Assembly (NCBI RefSeq): GCF_006385785.1
Contig: NZ_VFSH01000006.1
Location: 1 to 64,000 of the forward strand
From: Streptococcus shenyangsis
Lineage (GTDB): Bacteria; Bacillota; Bacilli; Lactobacillales; Streptococcaceae
Reading direction: 5' to 3'
DNA: 64,000 nucleotides
The position numbers and the translations under genes are program-made. Position 1 is the first letter of the stretch. Every line of letters begins with the position of its first letter. Shown here in pieces: positions 1 to 8,849 of the stretch. Below the pieces are notes generated by a model. The model did no database searches and was not told the origin of the DNA. It saw only the letters and a list, made by a program, of their open reading frames with translations.

Positions 1-438
1 ATCACAGTAACAATCGGTGAAGACGGTAAAGGTAAAGTACCAAACAGTGAATTACCAGAAGGTAAGGTTCCAGGTACAGCTAAGATTACAGAACCAGGTC
101 AACCAACAGTTGAAGTTCCTGATGTAACAACACCAGGTAAAGTCACACCATCAACACCAACAGATACAAATCCAGTTGCACCAGTGACACCTGATATGCC
201 AGTCAAACCTGATACTAATGGAAATTCTGGTCAAGATAAACCAGCACCAGCTACTCCAACTCCAAATGCAGATCAGGTAGATACTAAGACTACTGTTGAT
301 AATGGAGCTAAGTCAAATGATTCTCAAAATGTATTGCCAAATACAGGAACAGAATCAAATGCTGCTCTTGCATCTCTAGGACTTCTTGGACTATTGAGTG
401 GATTTGGACTTGTAGCTCGCAAGAAAAAAGAAGACTAA
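1..438 (+). CDS. LPXTG-anchored surface protein, C-terminal part (5' end outside window)
   Basis: Frame 1 is open from the first base to the TAA at 436-438, so this is the 3' end of a longer gene. The visible 145 residues begin with a Pro/Thr/Val-rich linker of the kind that spans the cell wall. They end in a classic sorting signal: LPNTG, a hydrophobic stretch of about 20 residues and the basic tail RKKKED. Sortase A would cleave between Thr and Gly and join the protein to peptidoglycan. The adhesive or enzymatic domain lies upstream of the window, so the function cannot be named. A strong terminator follows at 542-597, and hemW has its own promoter. Confidence 0.93.
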   Translation: MTVTIGEDGKGKVPNSELPEGKVPGTAKITEPGQPTVEVPDVTTPGKVTPSTPTDTNPVAPVTPDMPVKPDTNGNSGQDKPAPATPTPNADQVDTKTTVDNGAKSNDSQNVLPNTGTESNAALASLGLLGLLSGFGLVARKKKED

Positions 439-541
439 AAATTTAGTCAGATGAACATTCATTCTTTTGTGTTTTAACAACGAACTAGATTGATTCTGAT
501 AGTTGTGTTATCCATAAAATACAAAGAATGATTAGATAAAG

Positions 542-597
542 AAAGCGAACAATGCTAGGATTTTGTTAAACGGAATTCTAAGTATTGTTCGCTTTTT
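542..597 (+). terminator. Long intrinsic terminator after the LPXTG gene
   Basis: AAAGCGAACAAT at 542-553 pairs with ATTGTTCGCTTT at 584-595. Partly paired inner arms extend the hairpin and a T-run follows. The hemW -10 box begins only five bases later. Confidence 0.85.
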
Positions 598-598
598 G

Positions 599-613
599 TG
601 GTATAATAAGACT
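599..613 (+). promoter_or_regulatory. hemW extended -10 promoter (leaderless)
   Basis: TGGTATAAT occupies 599-607, a perfect extended -10. The expected +1 is seven bases past the box, at 614, which is the A of the hemW ATG. There is no Shine-Dalgarno sequence between them. Confidence 0.7.
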
Positions 614-1744
614 ATGCAGAAAAAACCAACATCAGCCTATGTGCACATCCCATTTTGTACCCAGATTTGTTATTATTGTGACTTTTCAAAGGTTTTCATC
701 AAAAATCAGCCGGTAGATAGCTATTTGGAGCATCTGTTAGAAGAGTTTCAATCTTATGATATTCAAAGGTTGAGAACCCTCTATATCGGTGGTGGTACAC
801 CGACAGCCCTGTCAGCGTCACAACTAGAGGTGTTATTGAAGGGATTGACTGAAAACTTGGACTTGTCTGTCTTGGAGGAGTTGACCATTGAAGCCAATCC
901 AGGCGACTTGGATGCGGATAAGATTGCTGTTTTGAAGAACTCGGCTGTCAATCGTGTTTCACTAGGTGTGCAAACTTTTGATAACAAAATGTTGAAAAAG
1001 ATTGGGCGCAGTCATTTAGAGAAAGATATTTATGAAAATATCGACCGTCTGAAACTGGCTGGTTTTGACAATATCTCTATCGATTTGATTTATGCGCTAC
1101 CTGGCCAGACCATGGAGCAAGTCAAGGAAAATGTGGCTAAGGCCATTGGGCTGGATATTCCCCATATGAGTTTGTATAGTTTGATTTTAGAAAACCATAC
1201 GGTCTTTATGAACCGGATGCGACGTGGGAAATTGCCTCTGCCTAAGGAGGAACTAGAAGCGGAAATGTTTGAGTACATCATCGCAGAGCTGGAGCGAGCA
1301 GGTTTTGAGCATTATGAGATTTCCAATTTCTCCAAAATCGGTTTTGAAAGTCGTCACAATCTCATGTACTGGGACAATGCTGAATACTATGGCATTGGTG
1401 CTGGAGCATCTGGTTATGTCAATGGTGTTCGCTATAAAAACCATGGTCCCATTCGTCATTATCTGAGTGCAGTTGAGGAAGGCAACGCACGTATTACAGA
1501 AGAGCACCTGAGTCAAAAAGAGCAAATGGAAGAAGAAATGTTCTTGGGACTTCGCAAGAAATCAGGGGTTTCCATGGCGCGATTTGAGGAAAAATTTGGC
1601 CGGTCTTTTGATGAACTATATGGCGAAATCGTCAGAGACTTGGTTCAAAAAGGTCTCATGCAAATAGAGGGTGACCGAGTGCGCATGACAAAGAGAGGTC
1701 TCTTTTTGGGAGACACCGTAGCAGAACGATTTATTTTGGAGTAG
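614..1744 (+). CDS. hemW: Heme chaperone HemW (radical SAM, HemN-like)
   Basis: A 376-residue radical-SAM protein. The N-terminus carries CX3CX2C (Cys15, Cys19, Cys22) followed by Asp-Phe. The fourth cysteine of true oxygen-independent coproporphyrinogen oxidase (CX3CX2CXC) is missing. That pattern is known for HemW, which binds heme and delivers it to acceptor proteins; older annotations call it coproporphyrinogen III oxidase. GGGTPT and a HemN C-terminal domain follow. I chose ATG 614 because an in-frame TTG at 563 lies inside the upstream terminator and no RBS precedes it. The mRNA is probably leaderless. The gene heads a tight block with the thioesterase (4-base gap) and the NagD-type phosphatase. 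Confidence 0.93.
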   Translation: MQKKPTSAYVHIPFCTQICYYCDFSKVFIKNQPVDSYLEHLLEEFQSYDIQRLRTLYIGGGTPTALSASQLEVLLKGLTENLDLSVLEELTIEANPGDLDADKIAVLKNSAVNRVSLGVQTFDNKMLKKIGRSHLEKDIYENIDRLKLAGFDNISIDLIYALPGQTMEQVKENVAKAIGLDIPHMSLYSLILENHTVFMNRMRRGKLPLPKEELEAEMFEYIIAELERAGFEHYEISNFSKIGFESRHNLMYWDNAEYYGIGAGASGYVNGVRYKNHGPIRHYLSAVEEGNARITEEHLSQKEQMEEEMFLGLRKKSGVSMARFEEKFGRSFDELYGEIVRDLVQKGLMQIEGDRVRMTKRGLFLGDTVAERFILE

Positions 1745-1748
1745 GATC

Positions 1749-2486
1749 ATGGGCTTAACTTATCAAATGAAAATGAAAATTCCTTTTGATATGGCTGATA
1801 TGAACGGTCATATTAAACTTCCAGATGTGGTTTTGCTATCACTACAAGTTTCAGGGATGCAGTCTATTGAACTAGGAGTCGGTGATAAGACTATTTTAGA
1901 AAACTATAATTTAGTCTGGATCATCGCAGGATATGATATTGAGGTGATTCGTTTACCTCGTTTTGGGGAAGAAATTACCATCGAAACAGAAGTTTTGAGC
2001 TACAATCGACTTTTTTGCTACCGTCGCTTTACCATTTATGATGAAGCGGGGCAGGAGCTCATCCACATGATGACTACCTTTGTTCTCATGGACCGAGACA
2101 GTCGAAAAGTCCATGCTGTTGAACCTGAGATTGTGGCTCCTTACCAATCTGAGTTTTCCAAAAAATTGCTTCGAGGACCTAAATATCAAAGCTTGGAAAA
2201 TCCAATTAGCAAGGATTACCATGTCCGTTTTTACGATTTGGATATGAATGGTCATGTTAATAACAGTAAATACCTGGACTGGATTTTTGAGGTCATGGGA
2301 GCAGATTTTTTGACCCAATATATTCCCAAGAAAATCAATCTCAAGTATGTCAAGGAAGTTCGACCAGGTGGGGTGATTACATCGGCTGTTGAGCGGAGTG
2401 GACTCGAAAGCAAGCATGAGATTACAAGCGACGGTGTTACCAATGCACAGACTATTATTACTTGGCAAGAATTAGAAAAGGATTAG
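1749..2486 (+). CDS. Acyl-ACP thioesterase (FatA/FatB family)
   Basis: A 245-residue protein with two tandem hotdog folds, as expected for acyl-ACP thioesterases. It would hydrolyse acyl-ACP in the cytoplasm to release free fatty acids. The first half has the start MGLTYQMKMKIPFDMADMNG. The second half carries the family motif DLDMNGHVNNSKYLDW, near residues 162-177, holding the catalytic Asn/His region. The gene lies four bases after hemW and ten before the NagD gene, so they are likely cotranscribed. Substrate chain length cannot be read from the sequence. Confidence 0.88.
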   Translation: MGLTYQMKMKIPFDMADMNGHIKLPDVVLLSLQVSGMQSIELGVGDKTILENYNLVWIIAGYDIEVIRLPRFGEEITIETEVLSYNRLFCYRRFTIYDEAGQELIHMMTTFVLMDRDSRKVHAVEPEIVAPYQSEFSKKLLRGPKYQSLENPISKDYHVRFYDLDMNGHVNNSKYLDWIFEVMGADFLTQYIPKKINLKYVKEVRPGGVITSAVERSGLESKHEITSDGVTNAQTIITWQELEKD

Positions 2487-2496
2487 GGAGAAATAG

Positions 2497-3270
2497 ATGA
2501 AATATAAAGGCTATTTAATTGATCTAGATGGAACTATTTATAAGGGGAAAGATAGAATTCCAGCAGGAGAGGCTTTTGTTCATGAATTGCAAAAGCGGGA
2601 CATTCCCTATCTCTTTGTGACTAACAATACAACCCGCACTCCAGAGAGTGTTCAAGAGATGTTGGCTCAGAATTTTAATATTGATACGCCCCTATCGACT
2701 GTCTATACAGCGACTTTGGCCACCATCGACTACATGAATGACTTGGGACTGGAAAAGACGGTCTATGTCATCGGAGAAGCAGGGCTCAAGGAAGCCATCA
2801 AGGCGGCTGGTTATGTGGAAGACAAGGAAAATCCTGCCTATGTGGTAGTAGGCCTGGACTGGCAAGTAGACTATGAAAAATTTGCCACAGCAACTCTTGC
2901 GATTCAAAAGGGCGCCCACTTTATCGGAACCAATCCTGACCTCAATATCCCGACAGAACGGGGTCTTTTGCCAGGTGCTGGTTCACTGATTACGCTTCTT
3001 GAAGTAGCAACACGAGTGAATCCTGTTTATATCGGGAAACCAAATGCTATTATTATGGACAAGGCGGTTGAGCACTTAGGTTTGGAACGCGAAGAATTAA
3101 TCATGGTTGGGGACAATTACCTGACTGATATTCGAGCAGGAATTGACAATGGCATTCCAACGCTCTTGGTGACGACAGGTTTTACCAAGGAAGAAGAAGT
3201 AGCAGACCTGCCAATCGCACCGACTCATGTGGTTTCTAGCCTTGCGGAGTGGGATTTTGATGAAAACTAA
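2497..3270 (+). CDS. HAD-superfamily phosphatase, NagD/PNPase-like (TIGR01457 type)
   Basis: A 257-residue cytoplasmic hydrolase of HAD subfamily IIA. Motif I is DLDGTIYKG (nucleophile Asp9, acid-base Asp11), motif II is VTNNTTRTP, and the C-terminal motif is [11 protein letters not shown], which binds Mg2+. Family members dephosphorylate sugar phosphates, nucleotides or p-nitrophenyl phosphate; the physiological substrate here is unknown. GGGAG lies just before the ATG. The 3' end overlaps the next gene by 11 bases, which suggests translational coupling. Confidence 0.9.
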   Translation: MKYKGYLIDLDGTIYKGKDRIPAGEAFVHELQKRDIPYLFVTNNTTRTPESVQEMLAQNFNIDTPLSTVYTATLATIDYMNDLGLEKTVYVIGEAGLKEAIKAAGYVEDKENPAYVVVGLDWQVDYEKFATATLAIQKGAHFIGTNPDLNIPTERGLLPGAGSLITLLEVATRVNPVYIGKPNAIIMDKAVEHLGLEREELIMVGDNYLTDIRAGIDNGIPTLLVTTGFTKEEEVADLPIAPTHVVSSLAEWDFDEN

Positions 3271-3877
3271 ACTGACTTTTTGGGGCTCTATGCTCTTTCT
3301 CCTCTCCCTGTCAATCCTTCTGACTATTTATCTGACTTGGGTCTTCTATCCTATGGAGATTCAGTGGCTGCACCTAACGAATCGGGTTTATCTAAAACCA
3401 GAAACCATTCAGTACAACTTTCAGATCTTGATGAATTACCTGACCAATCCTTTTAGTCAGATCCTAGAGATGCCAGATTTTCGTTCGTCAGCAGCTGGGC
3501 TACACCATTTTGCGGTGGTCAAAAACCTCTTTCACTTGGCTCAGCTAGTAGCCTTAGTGACACTGCCAAGTTTCTATTTCTTTGTCAAAGGAATTGTGAA
3601 AAAGGGATTCTTGTCTCTCTATCGTAAAAATTTTCTGGCTTTAGTAGTCTTACCTTTGCTGATTGGGCTTGGGGGAGTTTTGATTGGGTTTGACCAATTC
3701 TTTACTCTTTTCCATCAACTTCTCTTTGTGGGAGATGATACCTGGCTTTTTGACCCAGCTAAGGATCCAGTGATTCTGATTTTGCCAGAGACCTTCTTCC
3801 TTCATGCCTTCCTCCTCTTTTTCGCCCTCTATGAAAGCTTCTTTGGTTTTCTGTACCTGAAAAGTCGTAGGAAGTAA
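3260..3877 (+). CDS. TIGR01906 family integral membrane protein
   Basis: A 205-residue protein with hydrophobic segments near residues 7-27, 95-120, 130-155 and 178-200. This fits the streptococcal TIGR01906 membrane family, whose function is not known. I chose ATG 3260, inside the end of the NagD-type gene, because a GTG at 3227 would give a longer overlap and lacks a better ribosome site. GGAGTGGG precedes the ATG. It closes the hemW block, and a terminator lies at 3980-4012. Confidence 0.8.
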   Translation: MKTKLTFWGSMLFLLSLSILLTIYLTWVFYPMEIQWLHLTNRVYLKPETIQYNFQILMNYLTNPFSQILEMPDFRSSAAGLHHFAVVKNLFHLAQLVALVTLPSFYFFVKGIVKKGFLSLYRKNFLALVVLPLLIGLGGVLIGFDQFFTLFHQLLFVGDDTWLFDPAKDPVILILPETFFLHAFLLFFALYESFFGFLYLKSRRK

Positions 3878-3979
3878 AACGAAAGACGTTTTTAATTTGT
3901 ATATATAAAATTGTATATCATTTGAAACCATCGTTAAGAGTGAATTAACCAAATCCAATTGTGTCAATCGTTTGCGAAC

Positions 3980-4012
3980 AGTCTATTTTTCTTGAAAAAT
4001 AGGCTTTTTTTA
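3980..4012 (+). terminator. Intrinsic terminator before spx
   Basis: GTCTATTTTT, a CTTG loop and AAAAATAGGC, followed by a run of T. The run 3878-3979 holds only a weak small hairpin next to the stop codon and AT-rich sequence. Confidence 0.8.
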
Positions 4013-4021
4013 AAAAATCGC

Positions 4022-4050
4022 TAGTCAAGCGCTTTATTTTTGTGTATAAT
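4022..4050 (+). promoter_or_regulatory. spx promoter
   Basis: TATAAT at 4045-4050, with a weak -35 (TAGTCA, 4022-4027) 17 bases upstream. GAAGAGAAAAGC serves as the ribosome site before ATG 4085. Confidence 0.6.
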
Positions 4051-4084
4051 AGAAATAGCAAAGTATAGATAAGAAGAGAAAAGC

Positions 4085-4486
4085 ATGATTACACTATTTC
4101 TATCACCGAGCTGTACATCATGTCGTAAGGCTAAGGCCTGGTTAGAAAAACATAAGGTTCCCTTTGTGGAACACAATATTATGACCAGTCCTTTAACAAG
4201 AAAAGAATTGCAACATATCCTTTCCTTGACCGAAAATGGTACTGATGACATCATTTCAACTCGTTCAAAAATTTTTCAAAAATTGAATATTGATGTAGAG
4301 AGTATTTCGGTATCGGAATTGCTTCATTTGATTGAGCAGTACCCTAGTCTTTTACGTCGTCCAATTATTATTGATGCCAAACGCATGCAAATCGGTTTTA
4401 ATGAAGATGAGATTCGTGCTTTTCTCCCTCGTAGTTACCGTAAGCAAGAACTAAAAGAAGCAAGAATGAGAGCTGGTATTAGTTAA
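4085..4486 (+). CDS. spxA: Spx-family transcriptional regulator
   Basis: A 133-residue ArsC-like protein with an N-terminal CXXC redox switch (Cys10, Cys13) and the RPI motif near residue 92, both typical of Spx. Spx has no DNA-binding domain of its own. It binds the RNA polymerase alpha C-terminal domain and redirects transcription under thiol or oxidative stress. Mitis-group streptococci carry two paralogues, and I cannot tell from sequence alone which one this is. Its TAA overlaps the next ATG as TAATG, so the UPF0223 gene is probably translationally coupled. Confidence 0.92.
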   Translation: MITLFLSPSCTSCRKAKAWLEKHKVPFVEHNIMTSPLTRKELQHILSLTENGTDDIISTRSKIFQKLNIDVESISVSELLHLIEQYPSLLRRPIIIDAKRMQIGFNEDEIRAFLPRSYRKQELKEARMRAGIS

Positions 4487-4764
4487 TGAACAAACAGTAT
4501 AGTTACCCACTAGATTTGTCGTGGAGCACTGAAGAACTTGCTTCAGTGCTTTCTTTTTTTAATGATGTTGAAGCTGCCTATGAAGGCAAGGTAGAAGCTA
4601 AAAAGTTACTGGACTCCTATAAGGGATTCAAGTCTGTCGTGCCAAGCAAGAGTGAAGAAAAACGTTTGGGACGAGAATTTGAAACAGTTAGTGGCTATTC
4701 GCTTTACCGAGCAGTTCAGGCTGCCAAGGAAAAAGGGGAAGGAAAGATTTCTCTTGGAAAGTAA
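4486..4764 (+). CDS. UPF0223 family protein
   Basis: A 92-residue small cytoplasmic protein beginning [15 protein letters not shown], which matches the UPF0223 (YktA) family. The function is not established. The middle is rich in Lys and Glu and likely helical. It starts in the spx stop codon and ends 11 bases inside the following gene, so three genes are interlocked. Confidence 0.85.
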   Translation: MNKQYSYPLDLSWSTEELASVLSFFNDVEAAYEGKVEAKKLLDSYKGFKSVVPSKSEEKRLGREFETVSGYSLYRAVQAAKEKGEGKISLGK

Positions 4765-5527
4765 ATTTGAATTTGCTAAAGAGCTTGTTAAGAAAGCAGG
4801 TCAGTACATCCTTGACCATATGCAGGAAGACTTGTGTGTTGAAACCAAGTCCTCTCCAACGGATTTGGTGACCAGACTGGACAAGGAAGTTCAGGAACTT
4901 TTGGTTAGTGAGATTTTGTCCCGTTATCCTAAGGATAAGATTTGTGCTGAAGAAGGTTGTCTGAGAGCCTCGGTTCAAGAGGGCAAGGTTTGGGTCATTG
5001 ATCCCATTGATGGTACCAATAACTTTGTCGCCCAGCAGGAAGATTTTGCTGTTATGATGGCTTATTTTGAAAATGGTCAGGGACAGTTTGGCCTGATTTA
5101 TGATGTGGTCAAAGGGGATTGTTATCACGGTGGTGGAGCCTTTCCTGTTTATCTAAATGATAAGCCCCTAGCTCCCTTTCAAGCAAAACCACTTGGAGAT
5201 TTTCTCATTGCAGGAAATAGTGGTATGTTGGAAACCAATGAATGGGGACTGGCTGATTTGAGTCGAGCGGTTCTCGGTGTTCGTGTCTATGGGAGTGCGG
5301 CCATTAGTTTTGCCAAGATTTTGTCAGGACGTTTATTGACCTATGTCACTTATCTGCAACCATGGGATTATGCCGCAGCTAGTATTTTAGGGGAAAATCT
5401 GGGCTATCGGGTGGTGACCCTTTCTGGTGAAGCTCCTGATTTTCAAACCAGACAGCCGGTCATGATGGTGCCTCTTGAGATGCAGGAGGAAATTCAGTCC
5501 TATATTTACGAAAGGAAAAGAACTTAA
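4754..5527 (+). CDS. Inositol-monophosphatase family protein
   Basis: A 257-residue Mg2+-dependent phosphatase. Motifs in order: the metal-binding Glu in ICAEEG, the signature [13 protein letters not shown], and the C-terminal [11 protein letters not shown]. Family members act on inositol phosphate, fructose-1,6-bisphosphate, PAP or NADP; the substrate here is not known. I chose TTG 4754 as start because GGGGAAGGAAAG sits just upstream and the fold begins soon after. The open frame extends back to ATG 4652, but that part lies entirely over the UPF0223 gene and has no RBS. It abuts the rRNA methyltransferase gene with no gap. Confidence 0.85.
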   Translation: MESKFEFAKELVKKAGQYILDHMQEDLCVETKSSPTDLVTRLDKEVQELLVSEILSRYPKDKICAEEGCLRASVQEGKVWVIDPIDGTNNFVAQQEDFAVMMAYFENGQGQFGLIYDVVKGDCYHGGGAFPVYLNDKPLAPFQAKPLGDFLIAGNSGMLETNEWGLADLSRAVLGVRVYGSAAISFAKILSGRLLTYVTYLQPWDYAAASILGENLGYRVVTLSGEAPDFQTRQPVMMVPLEMQEEIQSYIYERKRT

Positions 5528-6832
5528 ATGCAATTTCCAGAAGGATTTGTTGAAAAATATGAAGAGATACTAGGAGATGAGGCAAGAGATTTTCTTGCCT
5601 CTTTTGAGGAGGAAGCGGTTTCGGCCTTTCGGGTCAATCCTTTAAAAGAAGCCCAAGCTTCATTTTCTGATCCTATTCCTCAAACCCCTTGGGGACACTA
5701 TGGGAAGGTTTCAGGAAAATCTCCTGAGCATGCTACTGGTTTGGTTTATTCGCAAGAACCTGCTGCTCAGATGGTTGCTCAGGTAGCCCAGCCCAGTCCT
5801 AGTATGAAGATCTTGGATTTGGCCGCTGCACCGGGTGGCAAATCCACTCAACTAGCAGCCTATCTAGCAGGGGAGGGTCTCCTGGTTTCCAATGAAATTT
5901 CAAGCAAACGGGCTAAGATTTTAGTAGAAAACATGGAGCGCTTTGGAGCGACAAATGTCGTGGTGACCAATGAATCTGCCGACCGCTTGGCCAAGGTTTT
6001 TAAAGGCTATTTTGACCTGATTGTCCTTGATGCCCCTTGCTCTGGTGAAGGGATGTTTCGTAAGCAACCAGATGCTATGGACTATTGGAGCTTAGATTAT
6101 CCAAGTCAATGTGCTAGTTTGCAAAGAGAAATTCTAGTAGATGCAGTGACCATGCTTGCAGAAGGTGGTCGTTTGGTTTATTCAACCTGTACTTGGGCAC
6201 CCGAGGAAAACGAAGAGATCGTCAATTGGCTACTGGAAGAGTATGATTTTGACTTGCTACCAGTTGAGCATATCAATGGAATGGTAGCTGGTATTGATCT
6301 GCCAGAAACAGCTCGGATGTACCCTCATCATTTTAAGGGAGAGGGGCAGTTTGTCGCTCATTTACAATTTAAAGGTGACAATCCAGCACCTAAATTTAAG
6401 GCAAGTAAGAGCAATCTCAGCCGTGAGCAAGTTGCCTTGTGGCAGGAATTTGCACAAAACCATTTGAAGGTTAATCTACCGGGTATTTTGCAGACATTTG
6501 GAGATCAGCTTTATATCTTACCAGAACTTTTGCCAGATTTAGGGAAACTCAAGATTGCTCGCAATGGACTGCATCTGGGTACTTTTAAGAAGAAACGCTT
6601 TGAGCCTAGTTTTGCTCTTGGTCTAGCCTTGAAACCGAGTCAGGTCAAACAGTCGGTTGAAATTGACCAAGAAGGGTTTGTAAAGTATGTGGCTGGAGAA
6701 ACCGTTCAGCTGGCGGAAAGTCTGCCAAATGGTTGGTATCAAGTTTTGGTTCAAGGCAATGGTTTGGGCTTTGCTAAGGTGACTGGAAATGTTTTGAAAA
6801 ATTATTTTCCAAAAGGCCTCAGATTCAAGTGA
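5528..6832 (+). CDS. rsmF: 16S rRNA (cytosine-5) methyltransferase, RsmF/NOL1-NOP2-Sun family
   Basis: A 434-residue SAM-dependent RNA m5C methyltransferase. The SAM-binding motif DLAAAPGGKSTQLA lies near residue 98. LDAPCSGEG carries the motif IV cysteine that releases product, and YSTCTWAPEENE carries the motif VI catalytic Cys. The C-terminal third matches the RsmF-type PUA-like extension. It follows the phosphatase gene directly and is likely the last gene of the spx transcript. The exact target cytosine cannot be proven from sequence. Confidence 0.9.
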   Translation: MQFPEGFVEKYEEILGDEARDFLASFEEEAVSAFRVNPLKEAQASFSDPIPQTPWGHYGKVSGKSPEHATGLVYSQEPAAQMVAQVAQPSPSMKILDLAAAPGGKSTQLAAYLAGEGLLVSNEISSKRAKILVENMERFGATNVVVTNESADRLAKVFKGYFDLIVLDAPCSGEGMFRKQPDAMDYWSLDYPSQCASLQREILVDAVTMLAEGGRLVYSTCTWAPEENEEIVNWLLEEYDFDLLPVEHINGMVAGIDLPETARMYPHHFKGEGQFVAHLQFKGDNPAPKFKASKSNLSREQVALWQEFAQNHLKVNLPGILQTFGDQLYILPELLPDLGKLKIARNGLHLGTFKKKRFEPSFALGLALKPSQVKQSVEIDQEGFVKYVAGETVQLAESLPNGWYQVLVQGNGLGFAKVTGNVLKNYFPKGLRFK

Positions 6833-6858
6833 AAATGCTAGTCAAAGTAGCTTGTCTA

Positions 6859-6867
6859 TGTTATAGT
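6859..6867 (+). promoter_or_regulatory. Extended -10 before the pst operon
   Basis: TGTTATAGT at 6859-6867 is an extended -10 (TGn plus TATAGT). The predicted +1 is 6874, exactly the ATG of a 36-codon ORF. I see no other good promoter before pstS, so this may drive the whole pst operon. Confidence 0.5.
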
Positions 6868-6873
6868 GGAAGT

Positions 6874-6984
6874 ATGGATTTTTTTCAAATTGTCTTTCAT
6901 TTTAAGTCAAAATTAGTGGAGAAGGCAACTGAGCAAATTTCTAGTAAAACCAAGCTAGCAACGTCAGTTGGCTCCCAATTTTAA
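6874..6984 (+). CDS. Candidate leaderless small protein (36 aa) upstream of pstS
   Basis: An open frame MDFFQIVFHF to VGSQF, stop at 982-984 of the 6 kb block (TAA 6982-6984). It starts exactly at the predicted +1 of an extended -10 promoter and has no Shine-Dalgarno sequence. The first ten residues are hydrophobic and aromatic. The rest is polar with several Lys, Glu and Ser/Thr residues. I do not recognise a family. It lies 69 bases before pstS and could be a real microprotein, a leader peptide for the pst mRNA, or chance. Confidence 0.35.
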   Translation: MDFFQIVFHFKSKLVEKATEQISSKTKLATSVGSQF

Positions 6985-7053
6985 AAAAGAAAAACATAAA
7001 TAAATAGTTGAAAAAATTCACAGCATTCACCATTATTTTCAAGGAGAAAAACA

Positions 7054-7932
7054 GTGAAAAAAAGGAAAAAACTCGCTCTATCCCTTGCGGCTCTTTTGCT
7101 AGCAGGTTCTTTGGCGGGATGTGCTAGCTGGATTGATCGTGGGGAATCCATGACAGCTGTTGGCTCAACGGCTCTTCAGCCCTTGGTCGAAGCAGCAGCA
7201 GATGAATTTGGTTCTATGCACGTTGGAAAAACAGTCAACGTTCAAGGTGGAGGATCTGGTACAGGTCTGTCTCAGGTTCAGTCTGGAGCCGTTGATGTAG
7301 GAAATTCAGACGTATTTGCCGAGGAAAAAGACGGTATCAACGCATCCGCTCTAGTGGACCATAAGGTAGCCGTAGCAGGCTTGGCAGTAATTGTGAACAA
7401 GGAAGTTGACGTTGAAAATCTGACAACAGAACAACTCCGTAGCATCTTCACAGGTCAAGTAACCAACTGGAAAGAAGTCGGTGGGAAAGACCTAGCCATT
7501 TCCATTATCAACCGTGCGGCAAGTTCTGGTTCGCGTGCAACCTTTGATAGTGTTATCATGGATGGTCAATCTGCTGTGCAGAGTCAAGAACAGGATTCAA
7601 ATGGGATGGTCAAAAACATTGTTTCCCAGACACCAGGAGCCATTTCTTACCTAGCCTTTGCCTATGTGGATGACTCGGTGAAACGCATGAAGTTGAATGG
7701 CTATGAGCCGATTGCAGAAAATGTTACGACCAATAACTGGCCTTTGTGGTCTTATGAGCACATGTACACCCTAGGTCAACCAAACGAATTGGTGGCAGAA
7801 TTCCTCAACTTTGTCTTATCAGATGAAGCGCAAAGTGGAATCGTTAAGGGAATGGGCTATATTTCTGTTAAGGAAATGAAGGTTGAAAAAGATGCTGTGG
7901 GAACGGTGACAGCACTAGAAGGGAGTCAATAA
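7054..7932 (+). CDS. pstS: Phosphate ABC transporter, substrate-binding lipoprotein PstS
   Basis: A 292-residue lipoprotein. The start is GTG 7054, with AAGGAG at 7041-7046. A basic N-terminus and hydrophobic stretch lead to the lipobox LAGC, with Cys23 as the lipidated residue. The periplasmic-binding fold follows, with the phosphate-contact motifs [15 protein letters not shown] and [12 protein letters not shown]. It binds inorganic phosphate outside the membrane and passes it to PstC/PstA. The stop overlaps the pstC start as TAATG. The phoU gene at the end identifies this as one of the two Pst sets that mitis-group streptococci usually carry. Confidence 0.95.
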   Translation: MKKRKKLALSLAALLLAGSLAGCASWIDRGESMTAVGSTALQPLVEAAADEFGSMHVGKTVNVQGGGSGTGLSQVQSGAVDVGNSDVFAEEKDGINASALVDHKVAVAGLAVIVNKEVDVENLTTEQLRSIFTGQVTNWKEVGGKDLAISIINRAASSGSRATFDSVIMDGQSAVQSQEQDSNGMVKNIVSQTPGAISYLAFAYVDDSVKRMKLNGYEPIAENVTTNNWPLWSYEHMYTLGQPNELVAEFLNFVLSDEAQSGIVKGMGYISVKEMKVEKDAVGTVTALEGSQ

Positions 7933-8849
7933 TGAATCAAGAAGAATTAGCTAAAAAATTACTTTCTCCCTCAAAGAACTCTCGTTTAGAGAAACTAGGA
8001 AAAGGTTTGACCTTTGCCTGTCTGTCTTTGATTGTCATTATTGTGGCTATGATTTTGATTTTCGTAGCCCAAAAAGGCTTGTCGACCTTCTTTGTCAATG
8101 GAGTTAATATCTTTGATTTCCTATTTGGTCAAACATGGAATCCTTCAGGTAAACAATTTGGTGCCCTTCCAATGATTTTGGGTTCCTTTATTGTCACAAT
8201 CCTGTCAGCCCTTATCGCAACTCCTTTTGCCATTGGAGCAGCTGTCTTTATGACAGAGGTCTCACCAAAAGGTGCTAGAATCTTGCAACCAGCCATTGAA
8301 TTGCTTGTCGGGATTCCTTCAGTTGTGTATGGATTTATTGGTTTGCAGGTCGTAGTTCCTTTTGTCCGTAGTGTCTTTGGTGGAACTGGTTTTGGGATTT
8401 TGTCAGGGATTTTCGTTCTCTTTGTCATGATTTTACCGACGGTAACCTTTATGACAACCGATAGTTTGCGTGCGGTGCCTCGTCACTACCGTGAAGCTAG
8501 TTTGGCTATGGGGGCAACTCGCTGGCAAACCATCTGGCGCGTGACCTTGAAGGCAGCGCGTTCAGGTATTTTTACAGCAGTGGTCTTTGGGATGGCGCGT
8601 GCCTTTGGTGAGGCTTTGGCTATTCAGATGGTGGTCGGAAACTCAGCCGTTGTCCCAACTTCACTAACAACACCTGCTGCGACCTTGACCTCTGTCTTGA
8701 CCATGGGTATCGGAAATACCGTCATGGGTACAGTTGATAATAACGTACTTTGGTCCTTGGCCTTAGTCTTGCTCTTGATGAGTTTGGCCTTCAATAGTGT
8801 GATTAAATTGATTACGAAAGAAAGAGGAAAGAAAAACTATGCACGCTAA
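7932..8849 (+). CDS. pstC: Phosphate ABC transporter permease PstC
   Basis: A 305-residue permease with about six membrane helices. The first hydrophobic segment is near residues 25-50. The cytoplasmic EAA loop MGATRWQTIWRVTLKAA near residues 193-209 contacts the ATPase. It pairs with PstA to form the phosphate channel. It starts within the pstS stop codon and overlaps pstA by 11 bases, so translation of pstSCA is likely coupled. Confidence 0.94.
   Translation: MNQEELAKKLLSPSKNSRLEKLGKGLTFACLSLIVIIVAMILIFVAQKGLSTFFVNGVNIFDFLFGQTWNPSGKQFGALPMILGSFIVTILSALIATPFAIGAAVFMTEVSPKGARILQPAIELLVGIPSVVYGFIGLQVVVPFVRSVFGGTGFGILSGIFVLFVMILPTVTFMTTDSLRAVPRHYREASLAMGATRWQTIWRVTLKAARSGIFTAVVFGMARAFGEALAIQMVVGNSAVVPTSLTTPAATLTSVLTMGIGNTVMGTVDNNVLWSLALVLLLMSLAFNSVIKLITKERGKKNYAR

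Noticed and set aside
563..613. Longer hemW start at TTG 563
   Set aside because: The added 17 codons lie in the terminator hairpin and -10 box. The conserved protein begins at ATG 614.
3876..3896. Small hairpin AAAACG...CGTTTT after the membrane protein gene
   Set aside because: The stem is too short to call a terminator beside the much better one at 3980.
4652..4753. Longer start for the inositol-monophosphatase homologue at ATG 4652
   Set aside because: It would overlap the UPF0223 gene by over 100 bases without an RBS. TTG 4754 has a good one.
7017..7031. Possible Pho-box repeats TTCACA/TTCACC before pstS
   Set aside because: Only two short copies with nine-base spacing; not enough to claim a PhoP/PnpR site.
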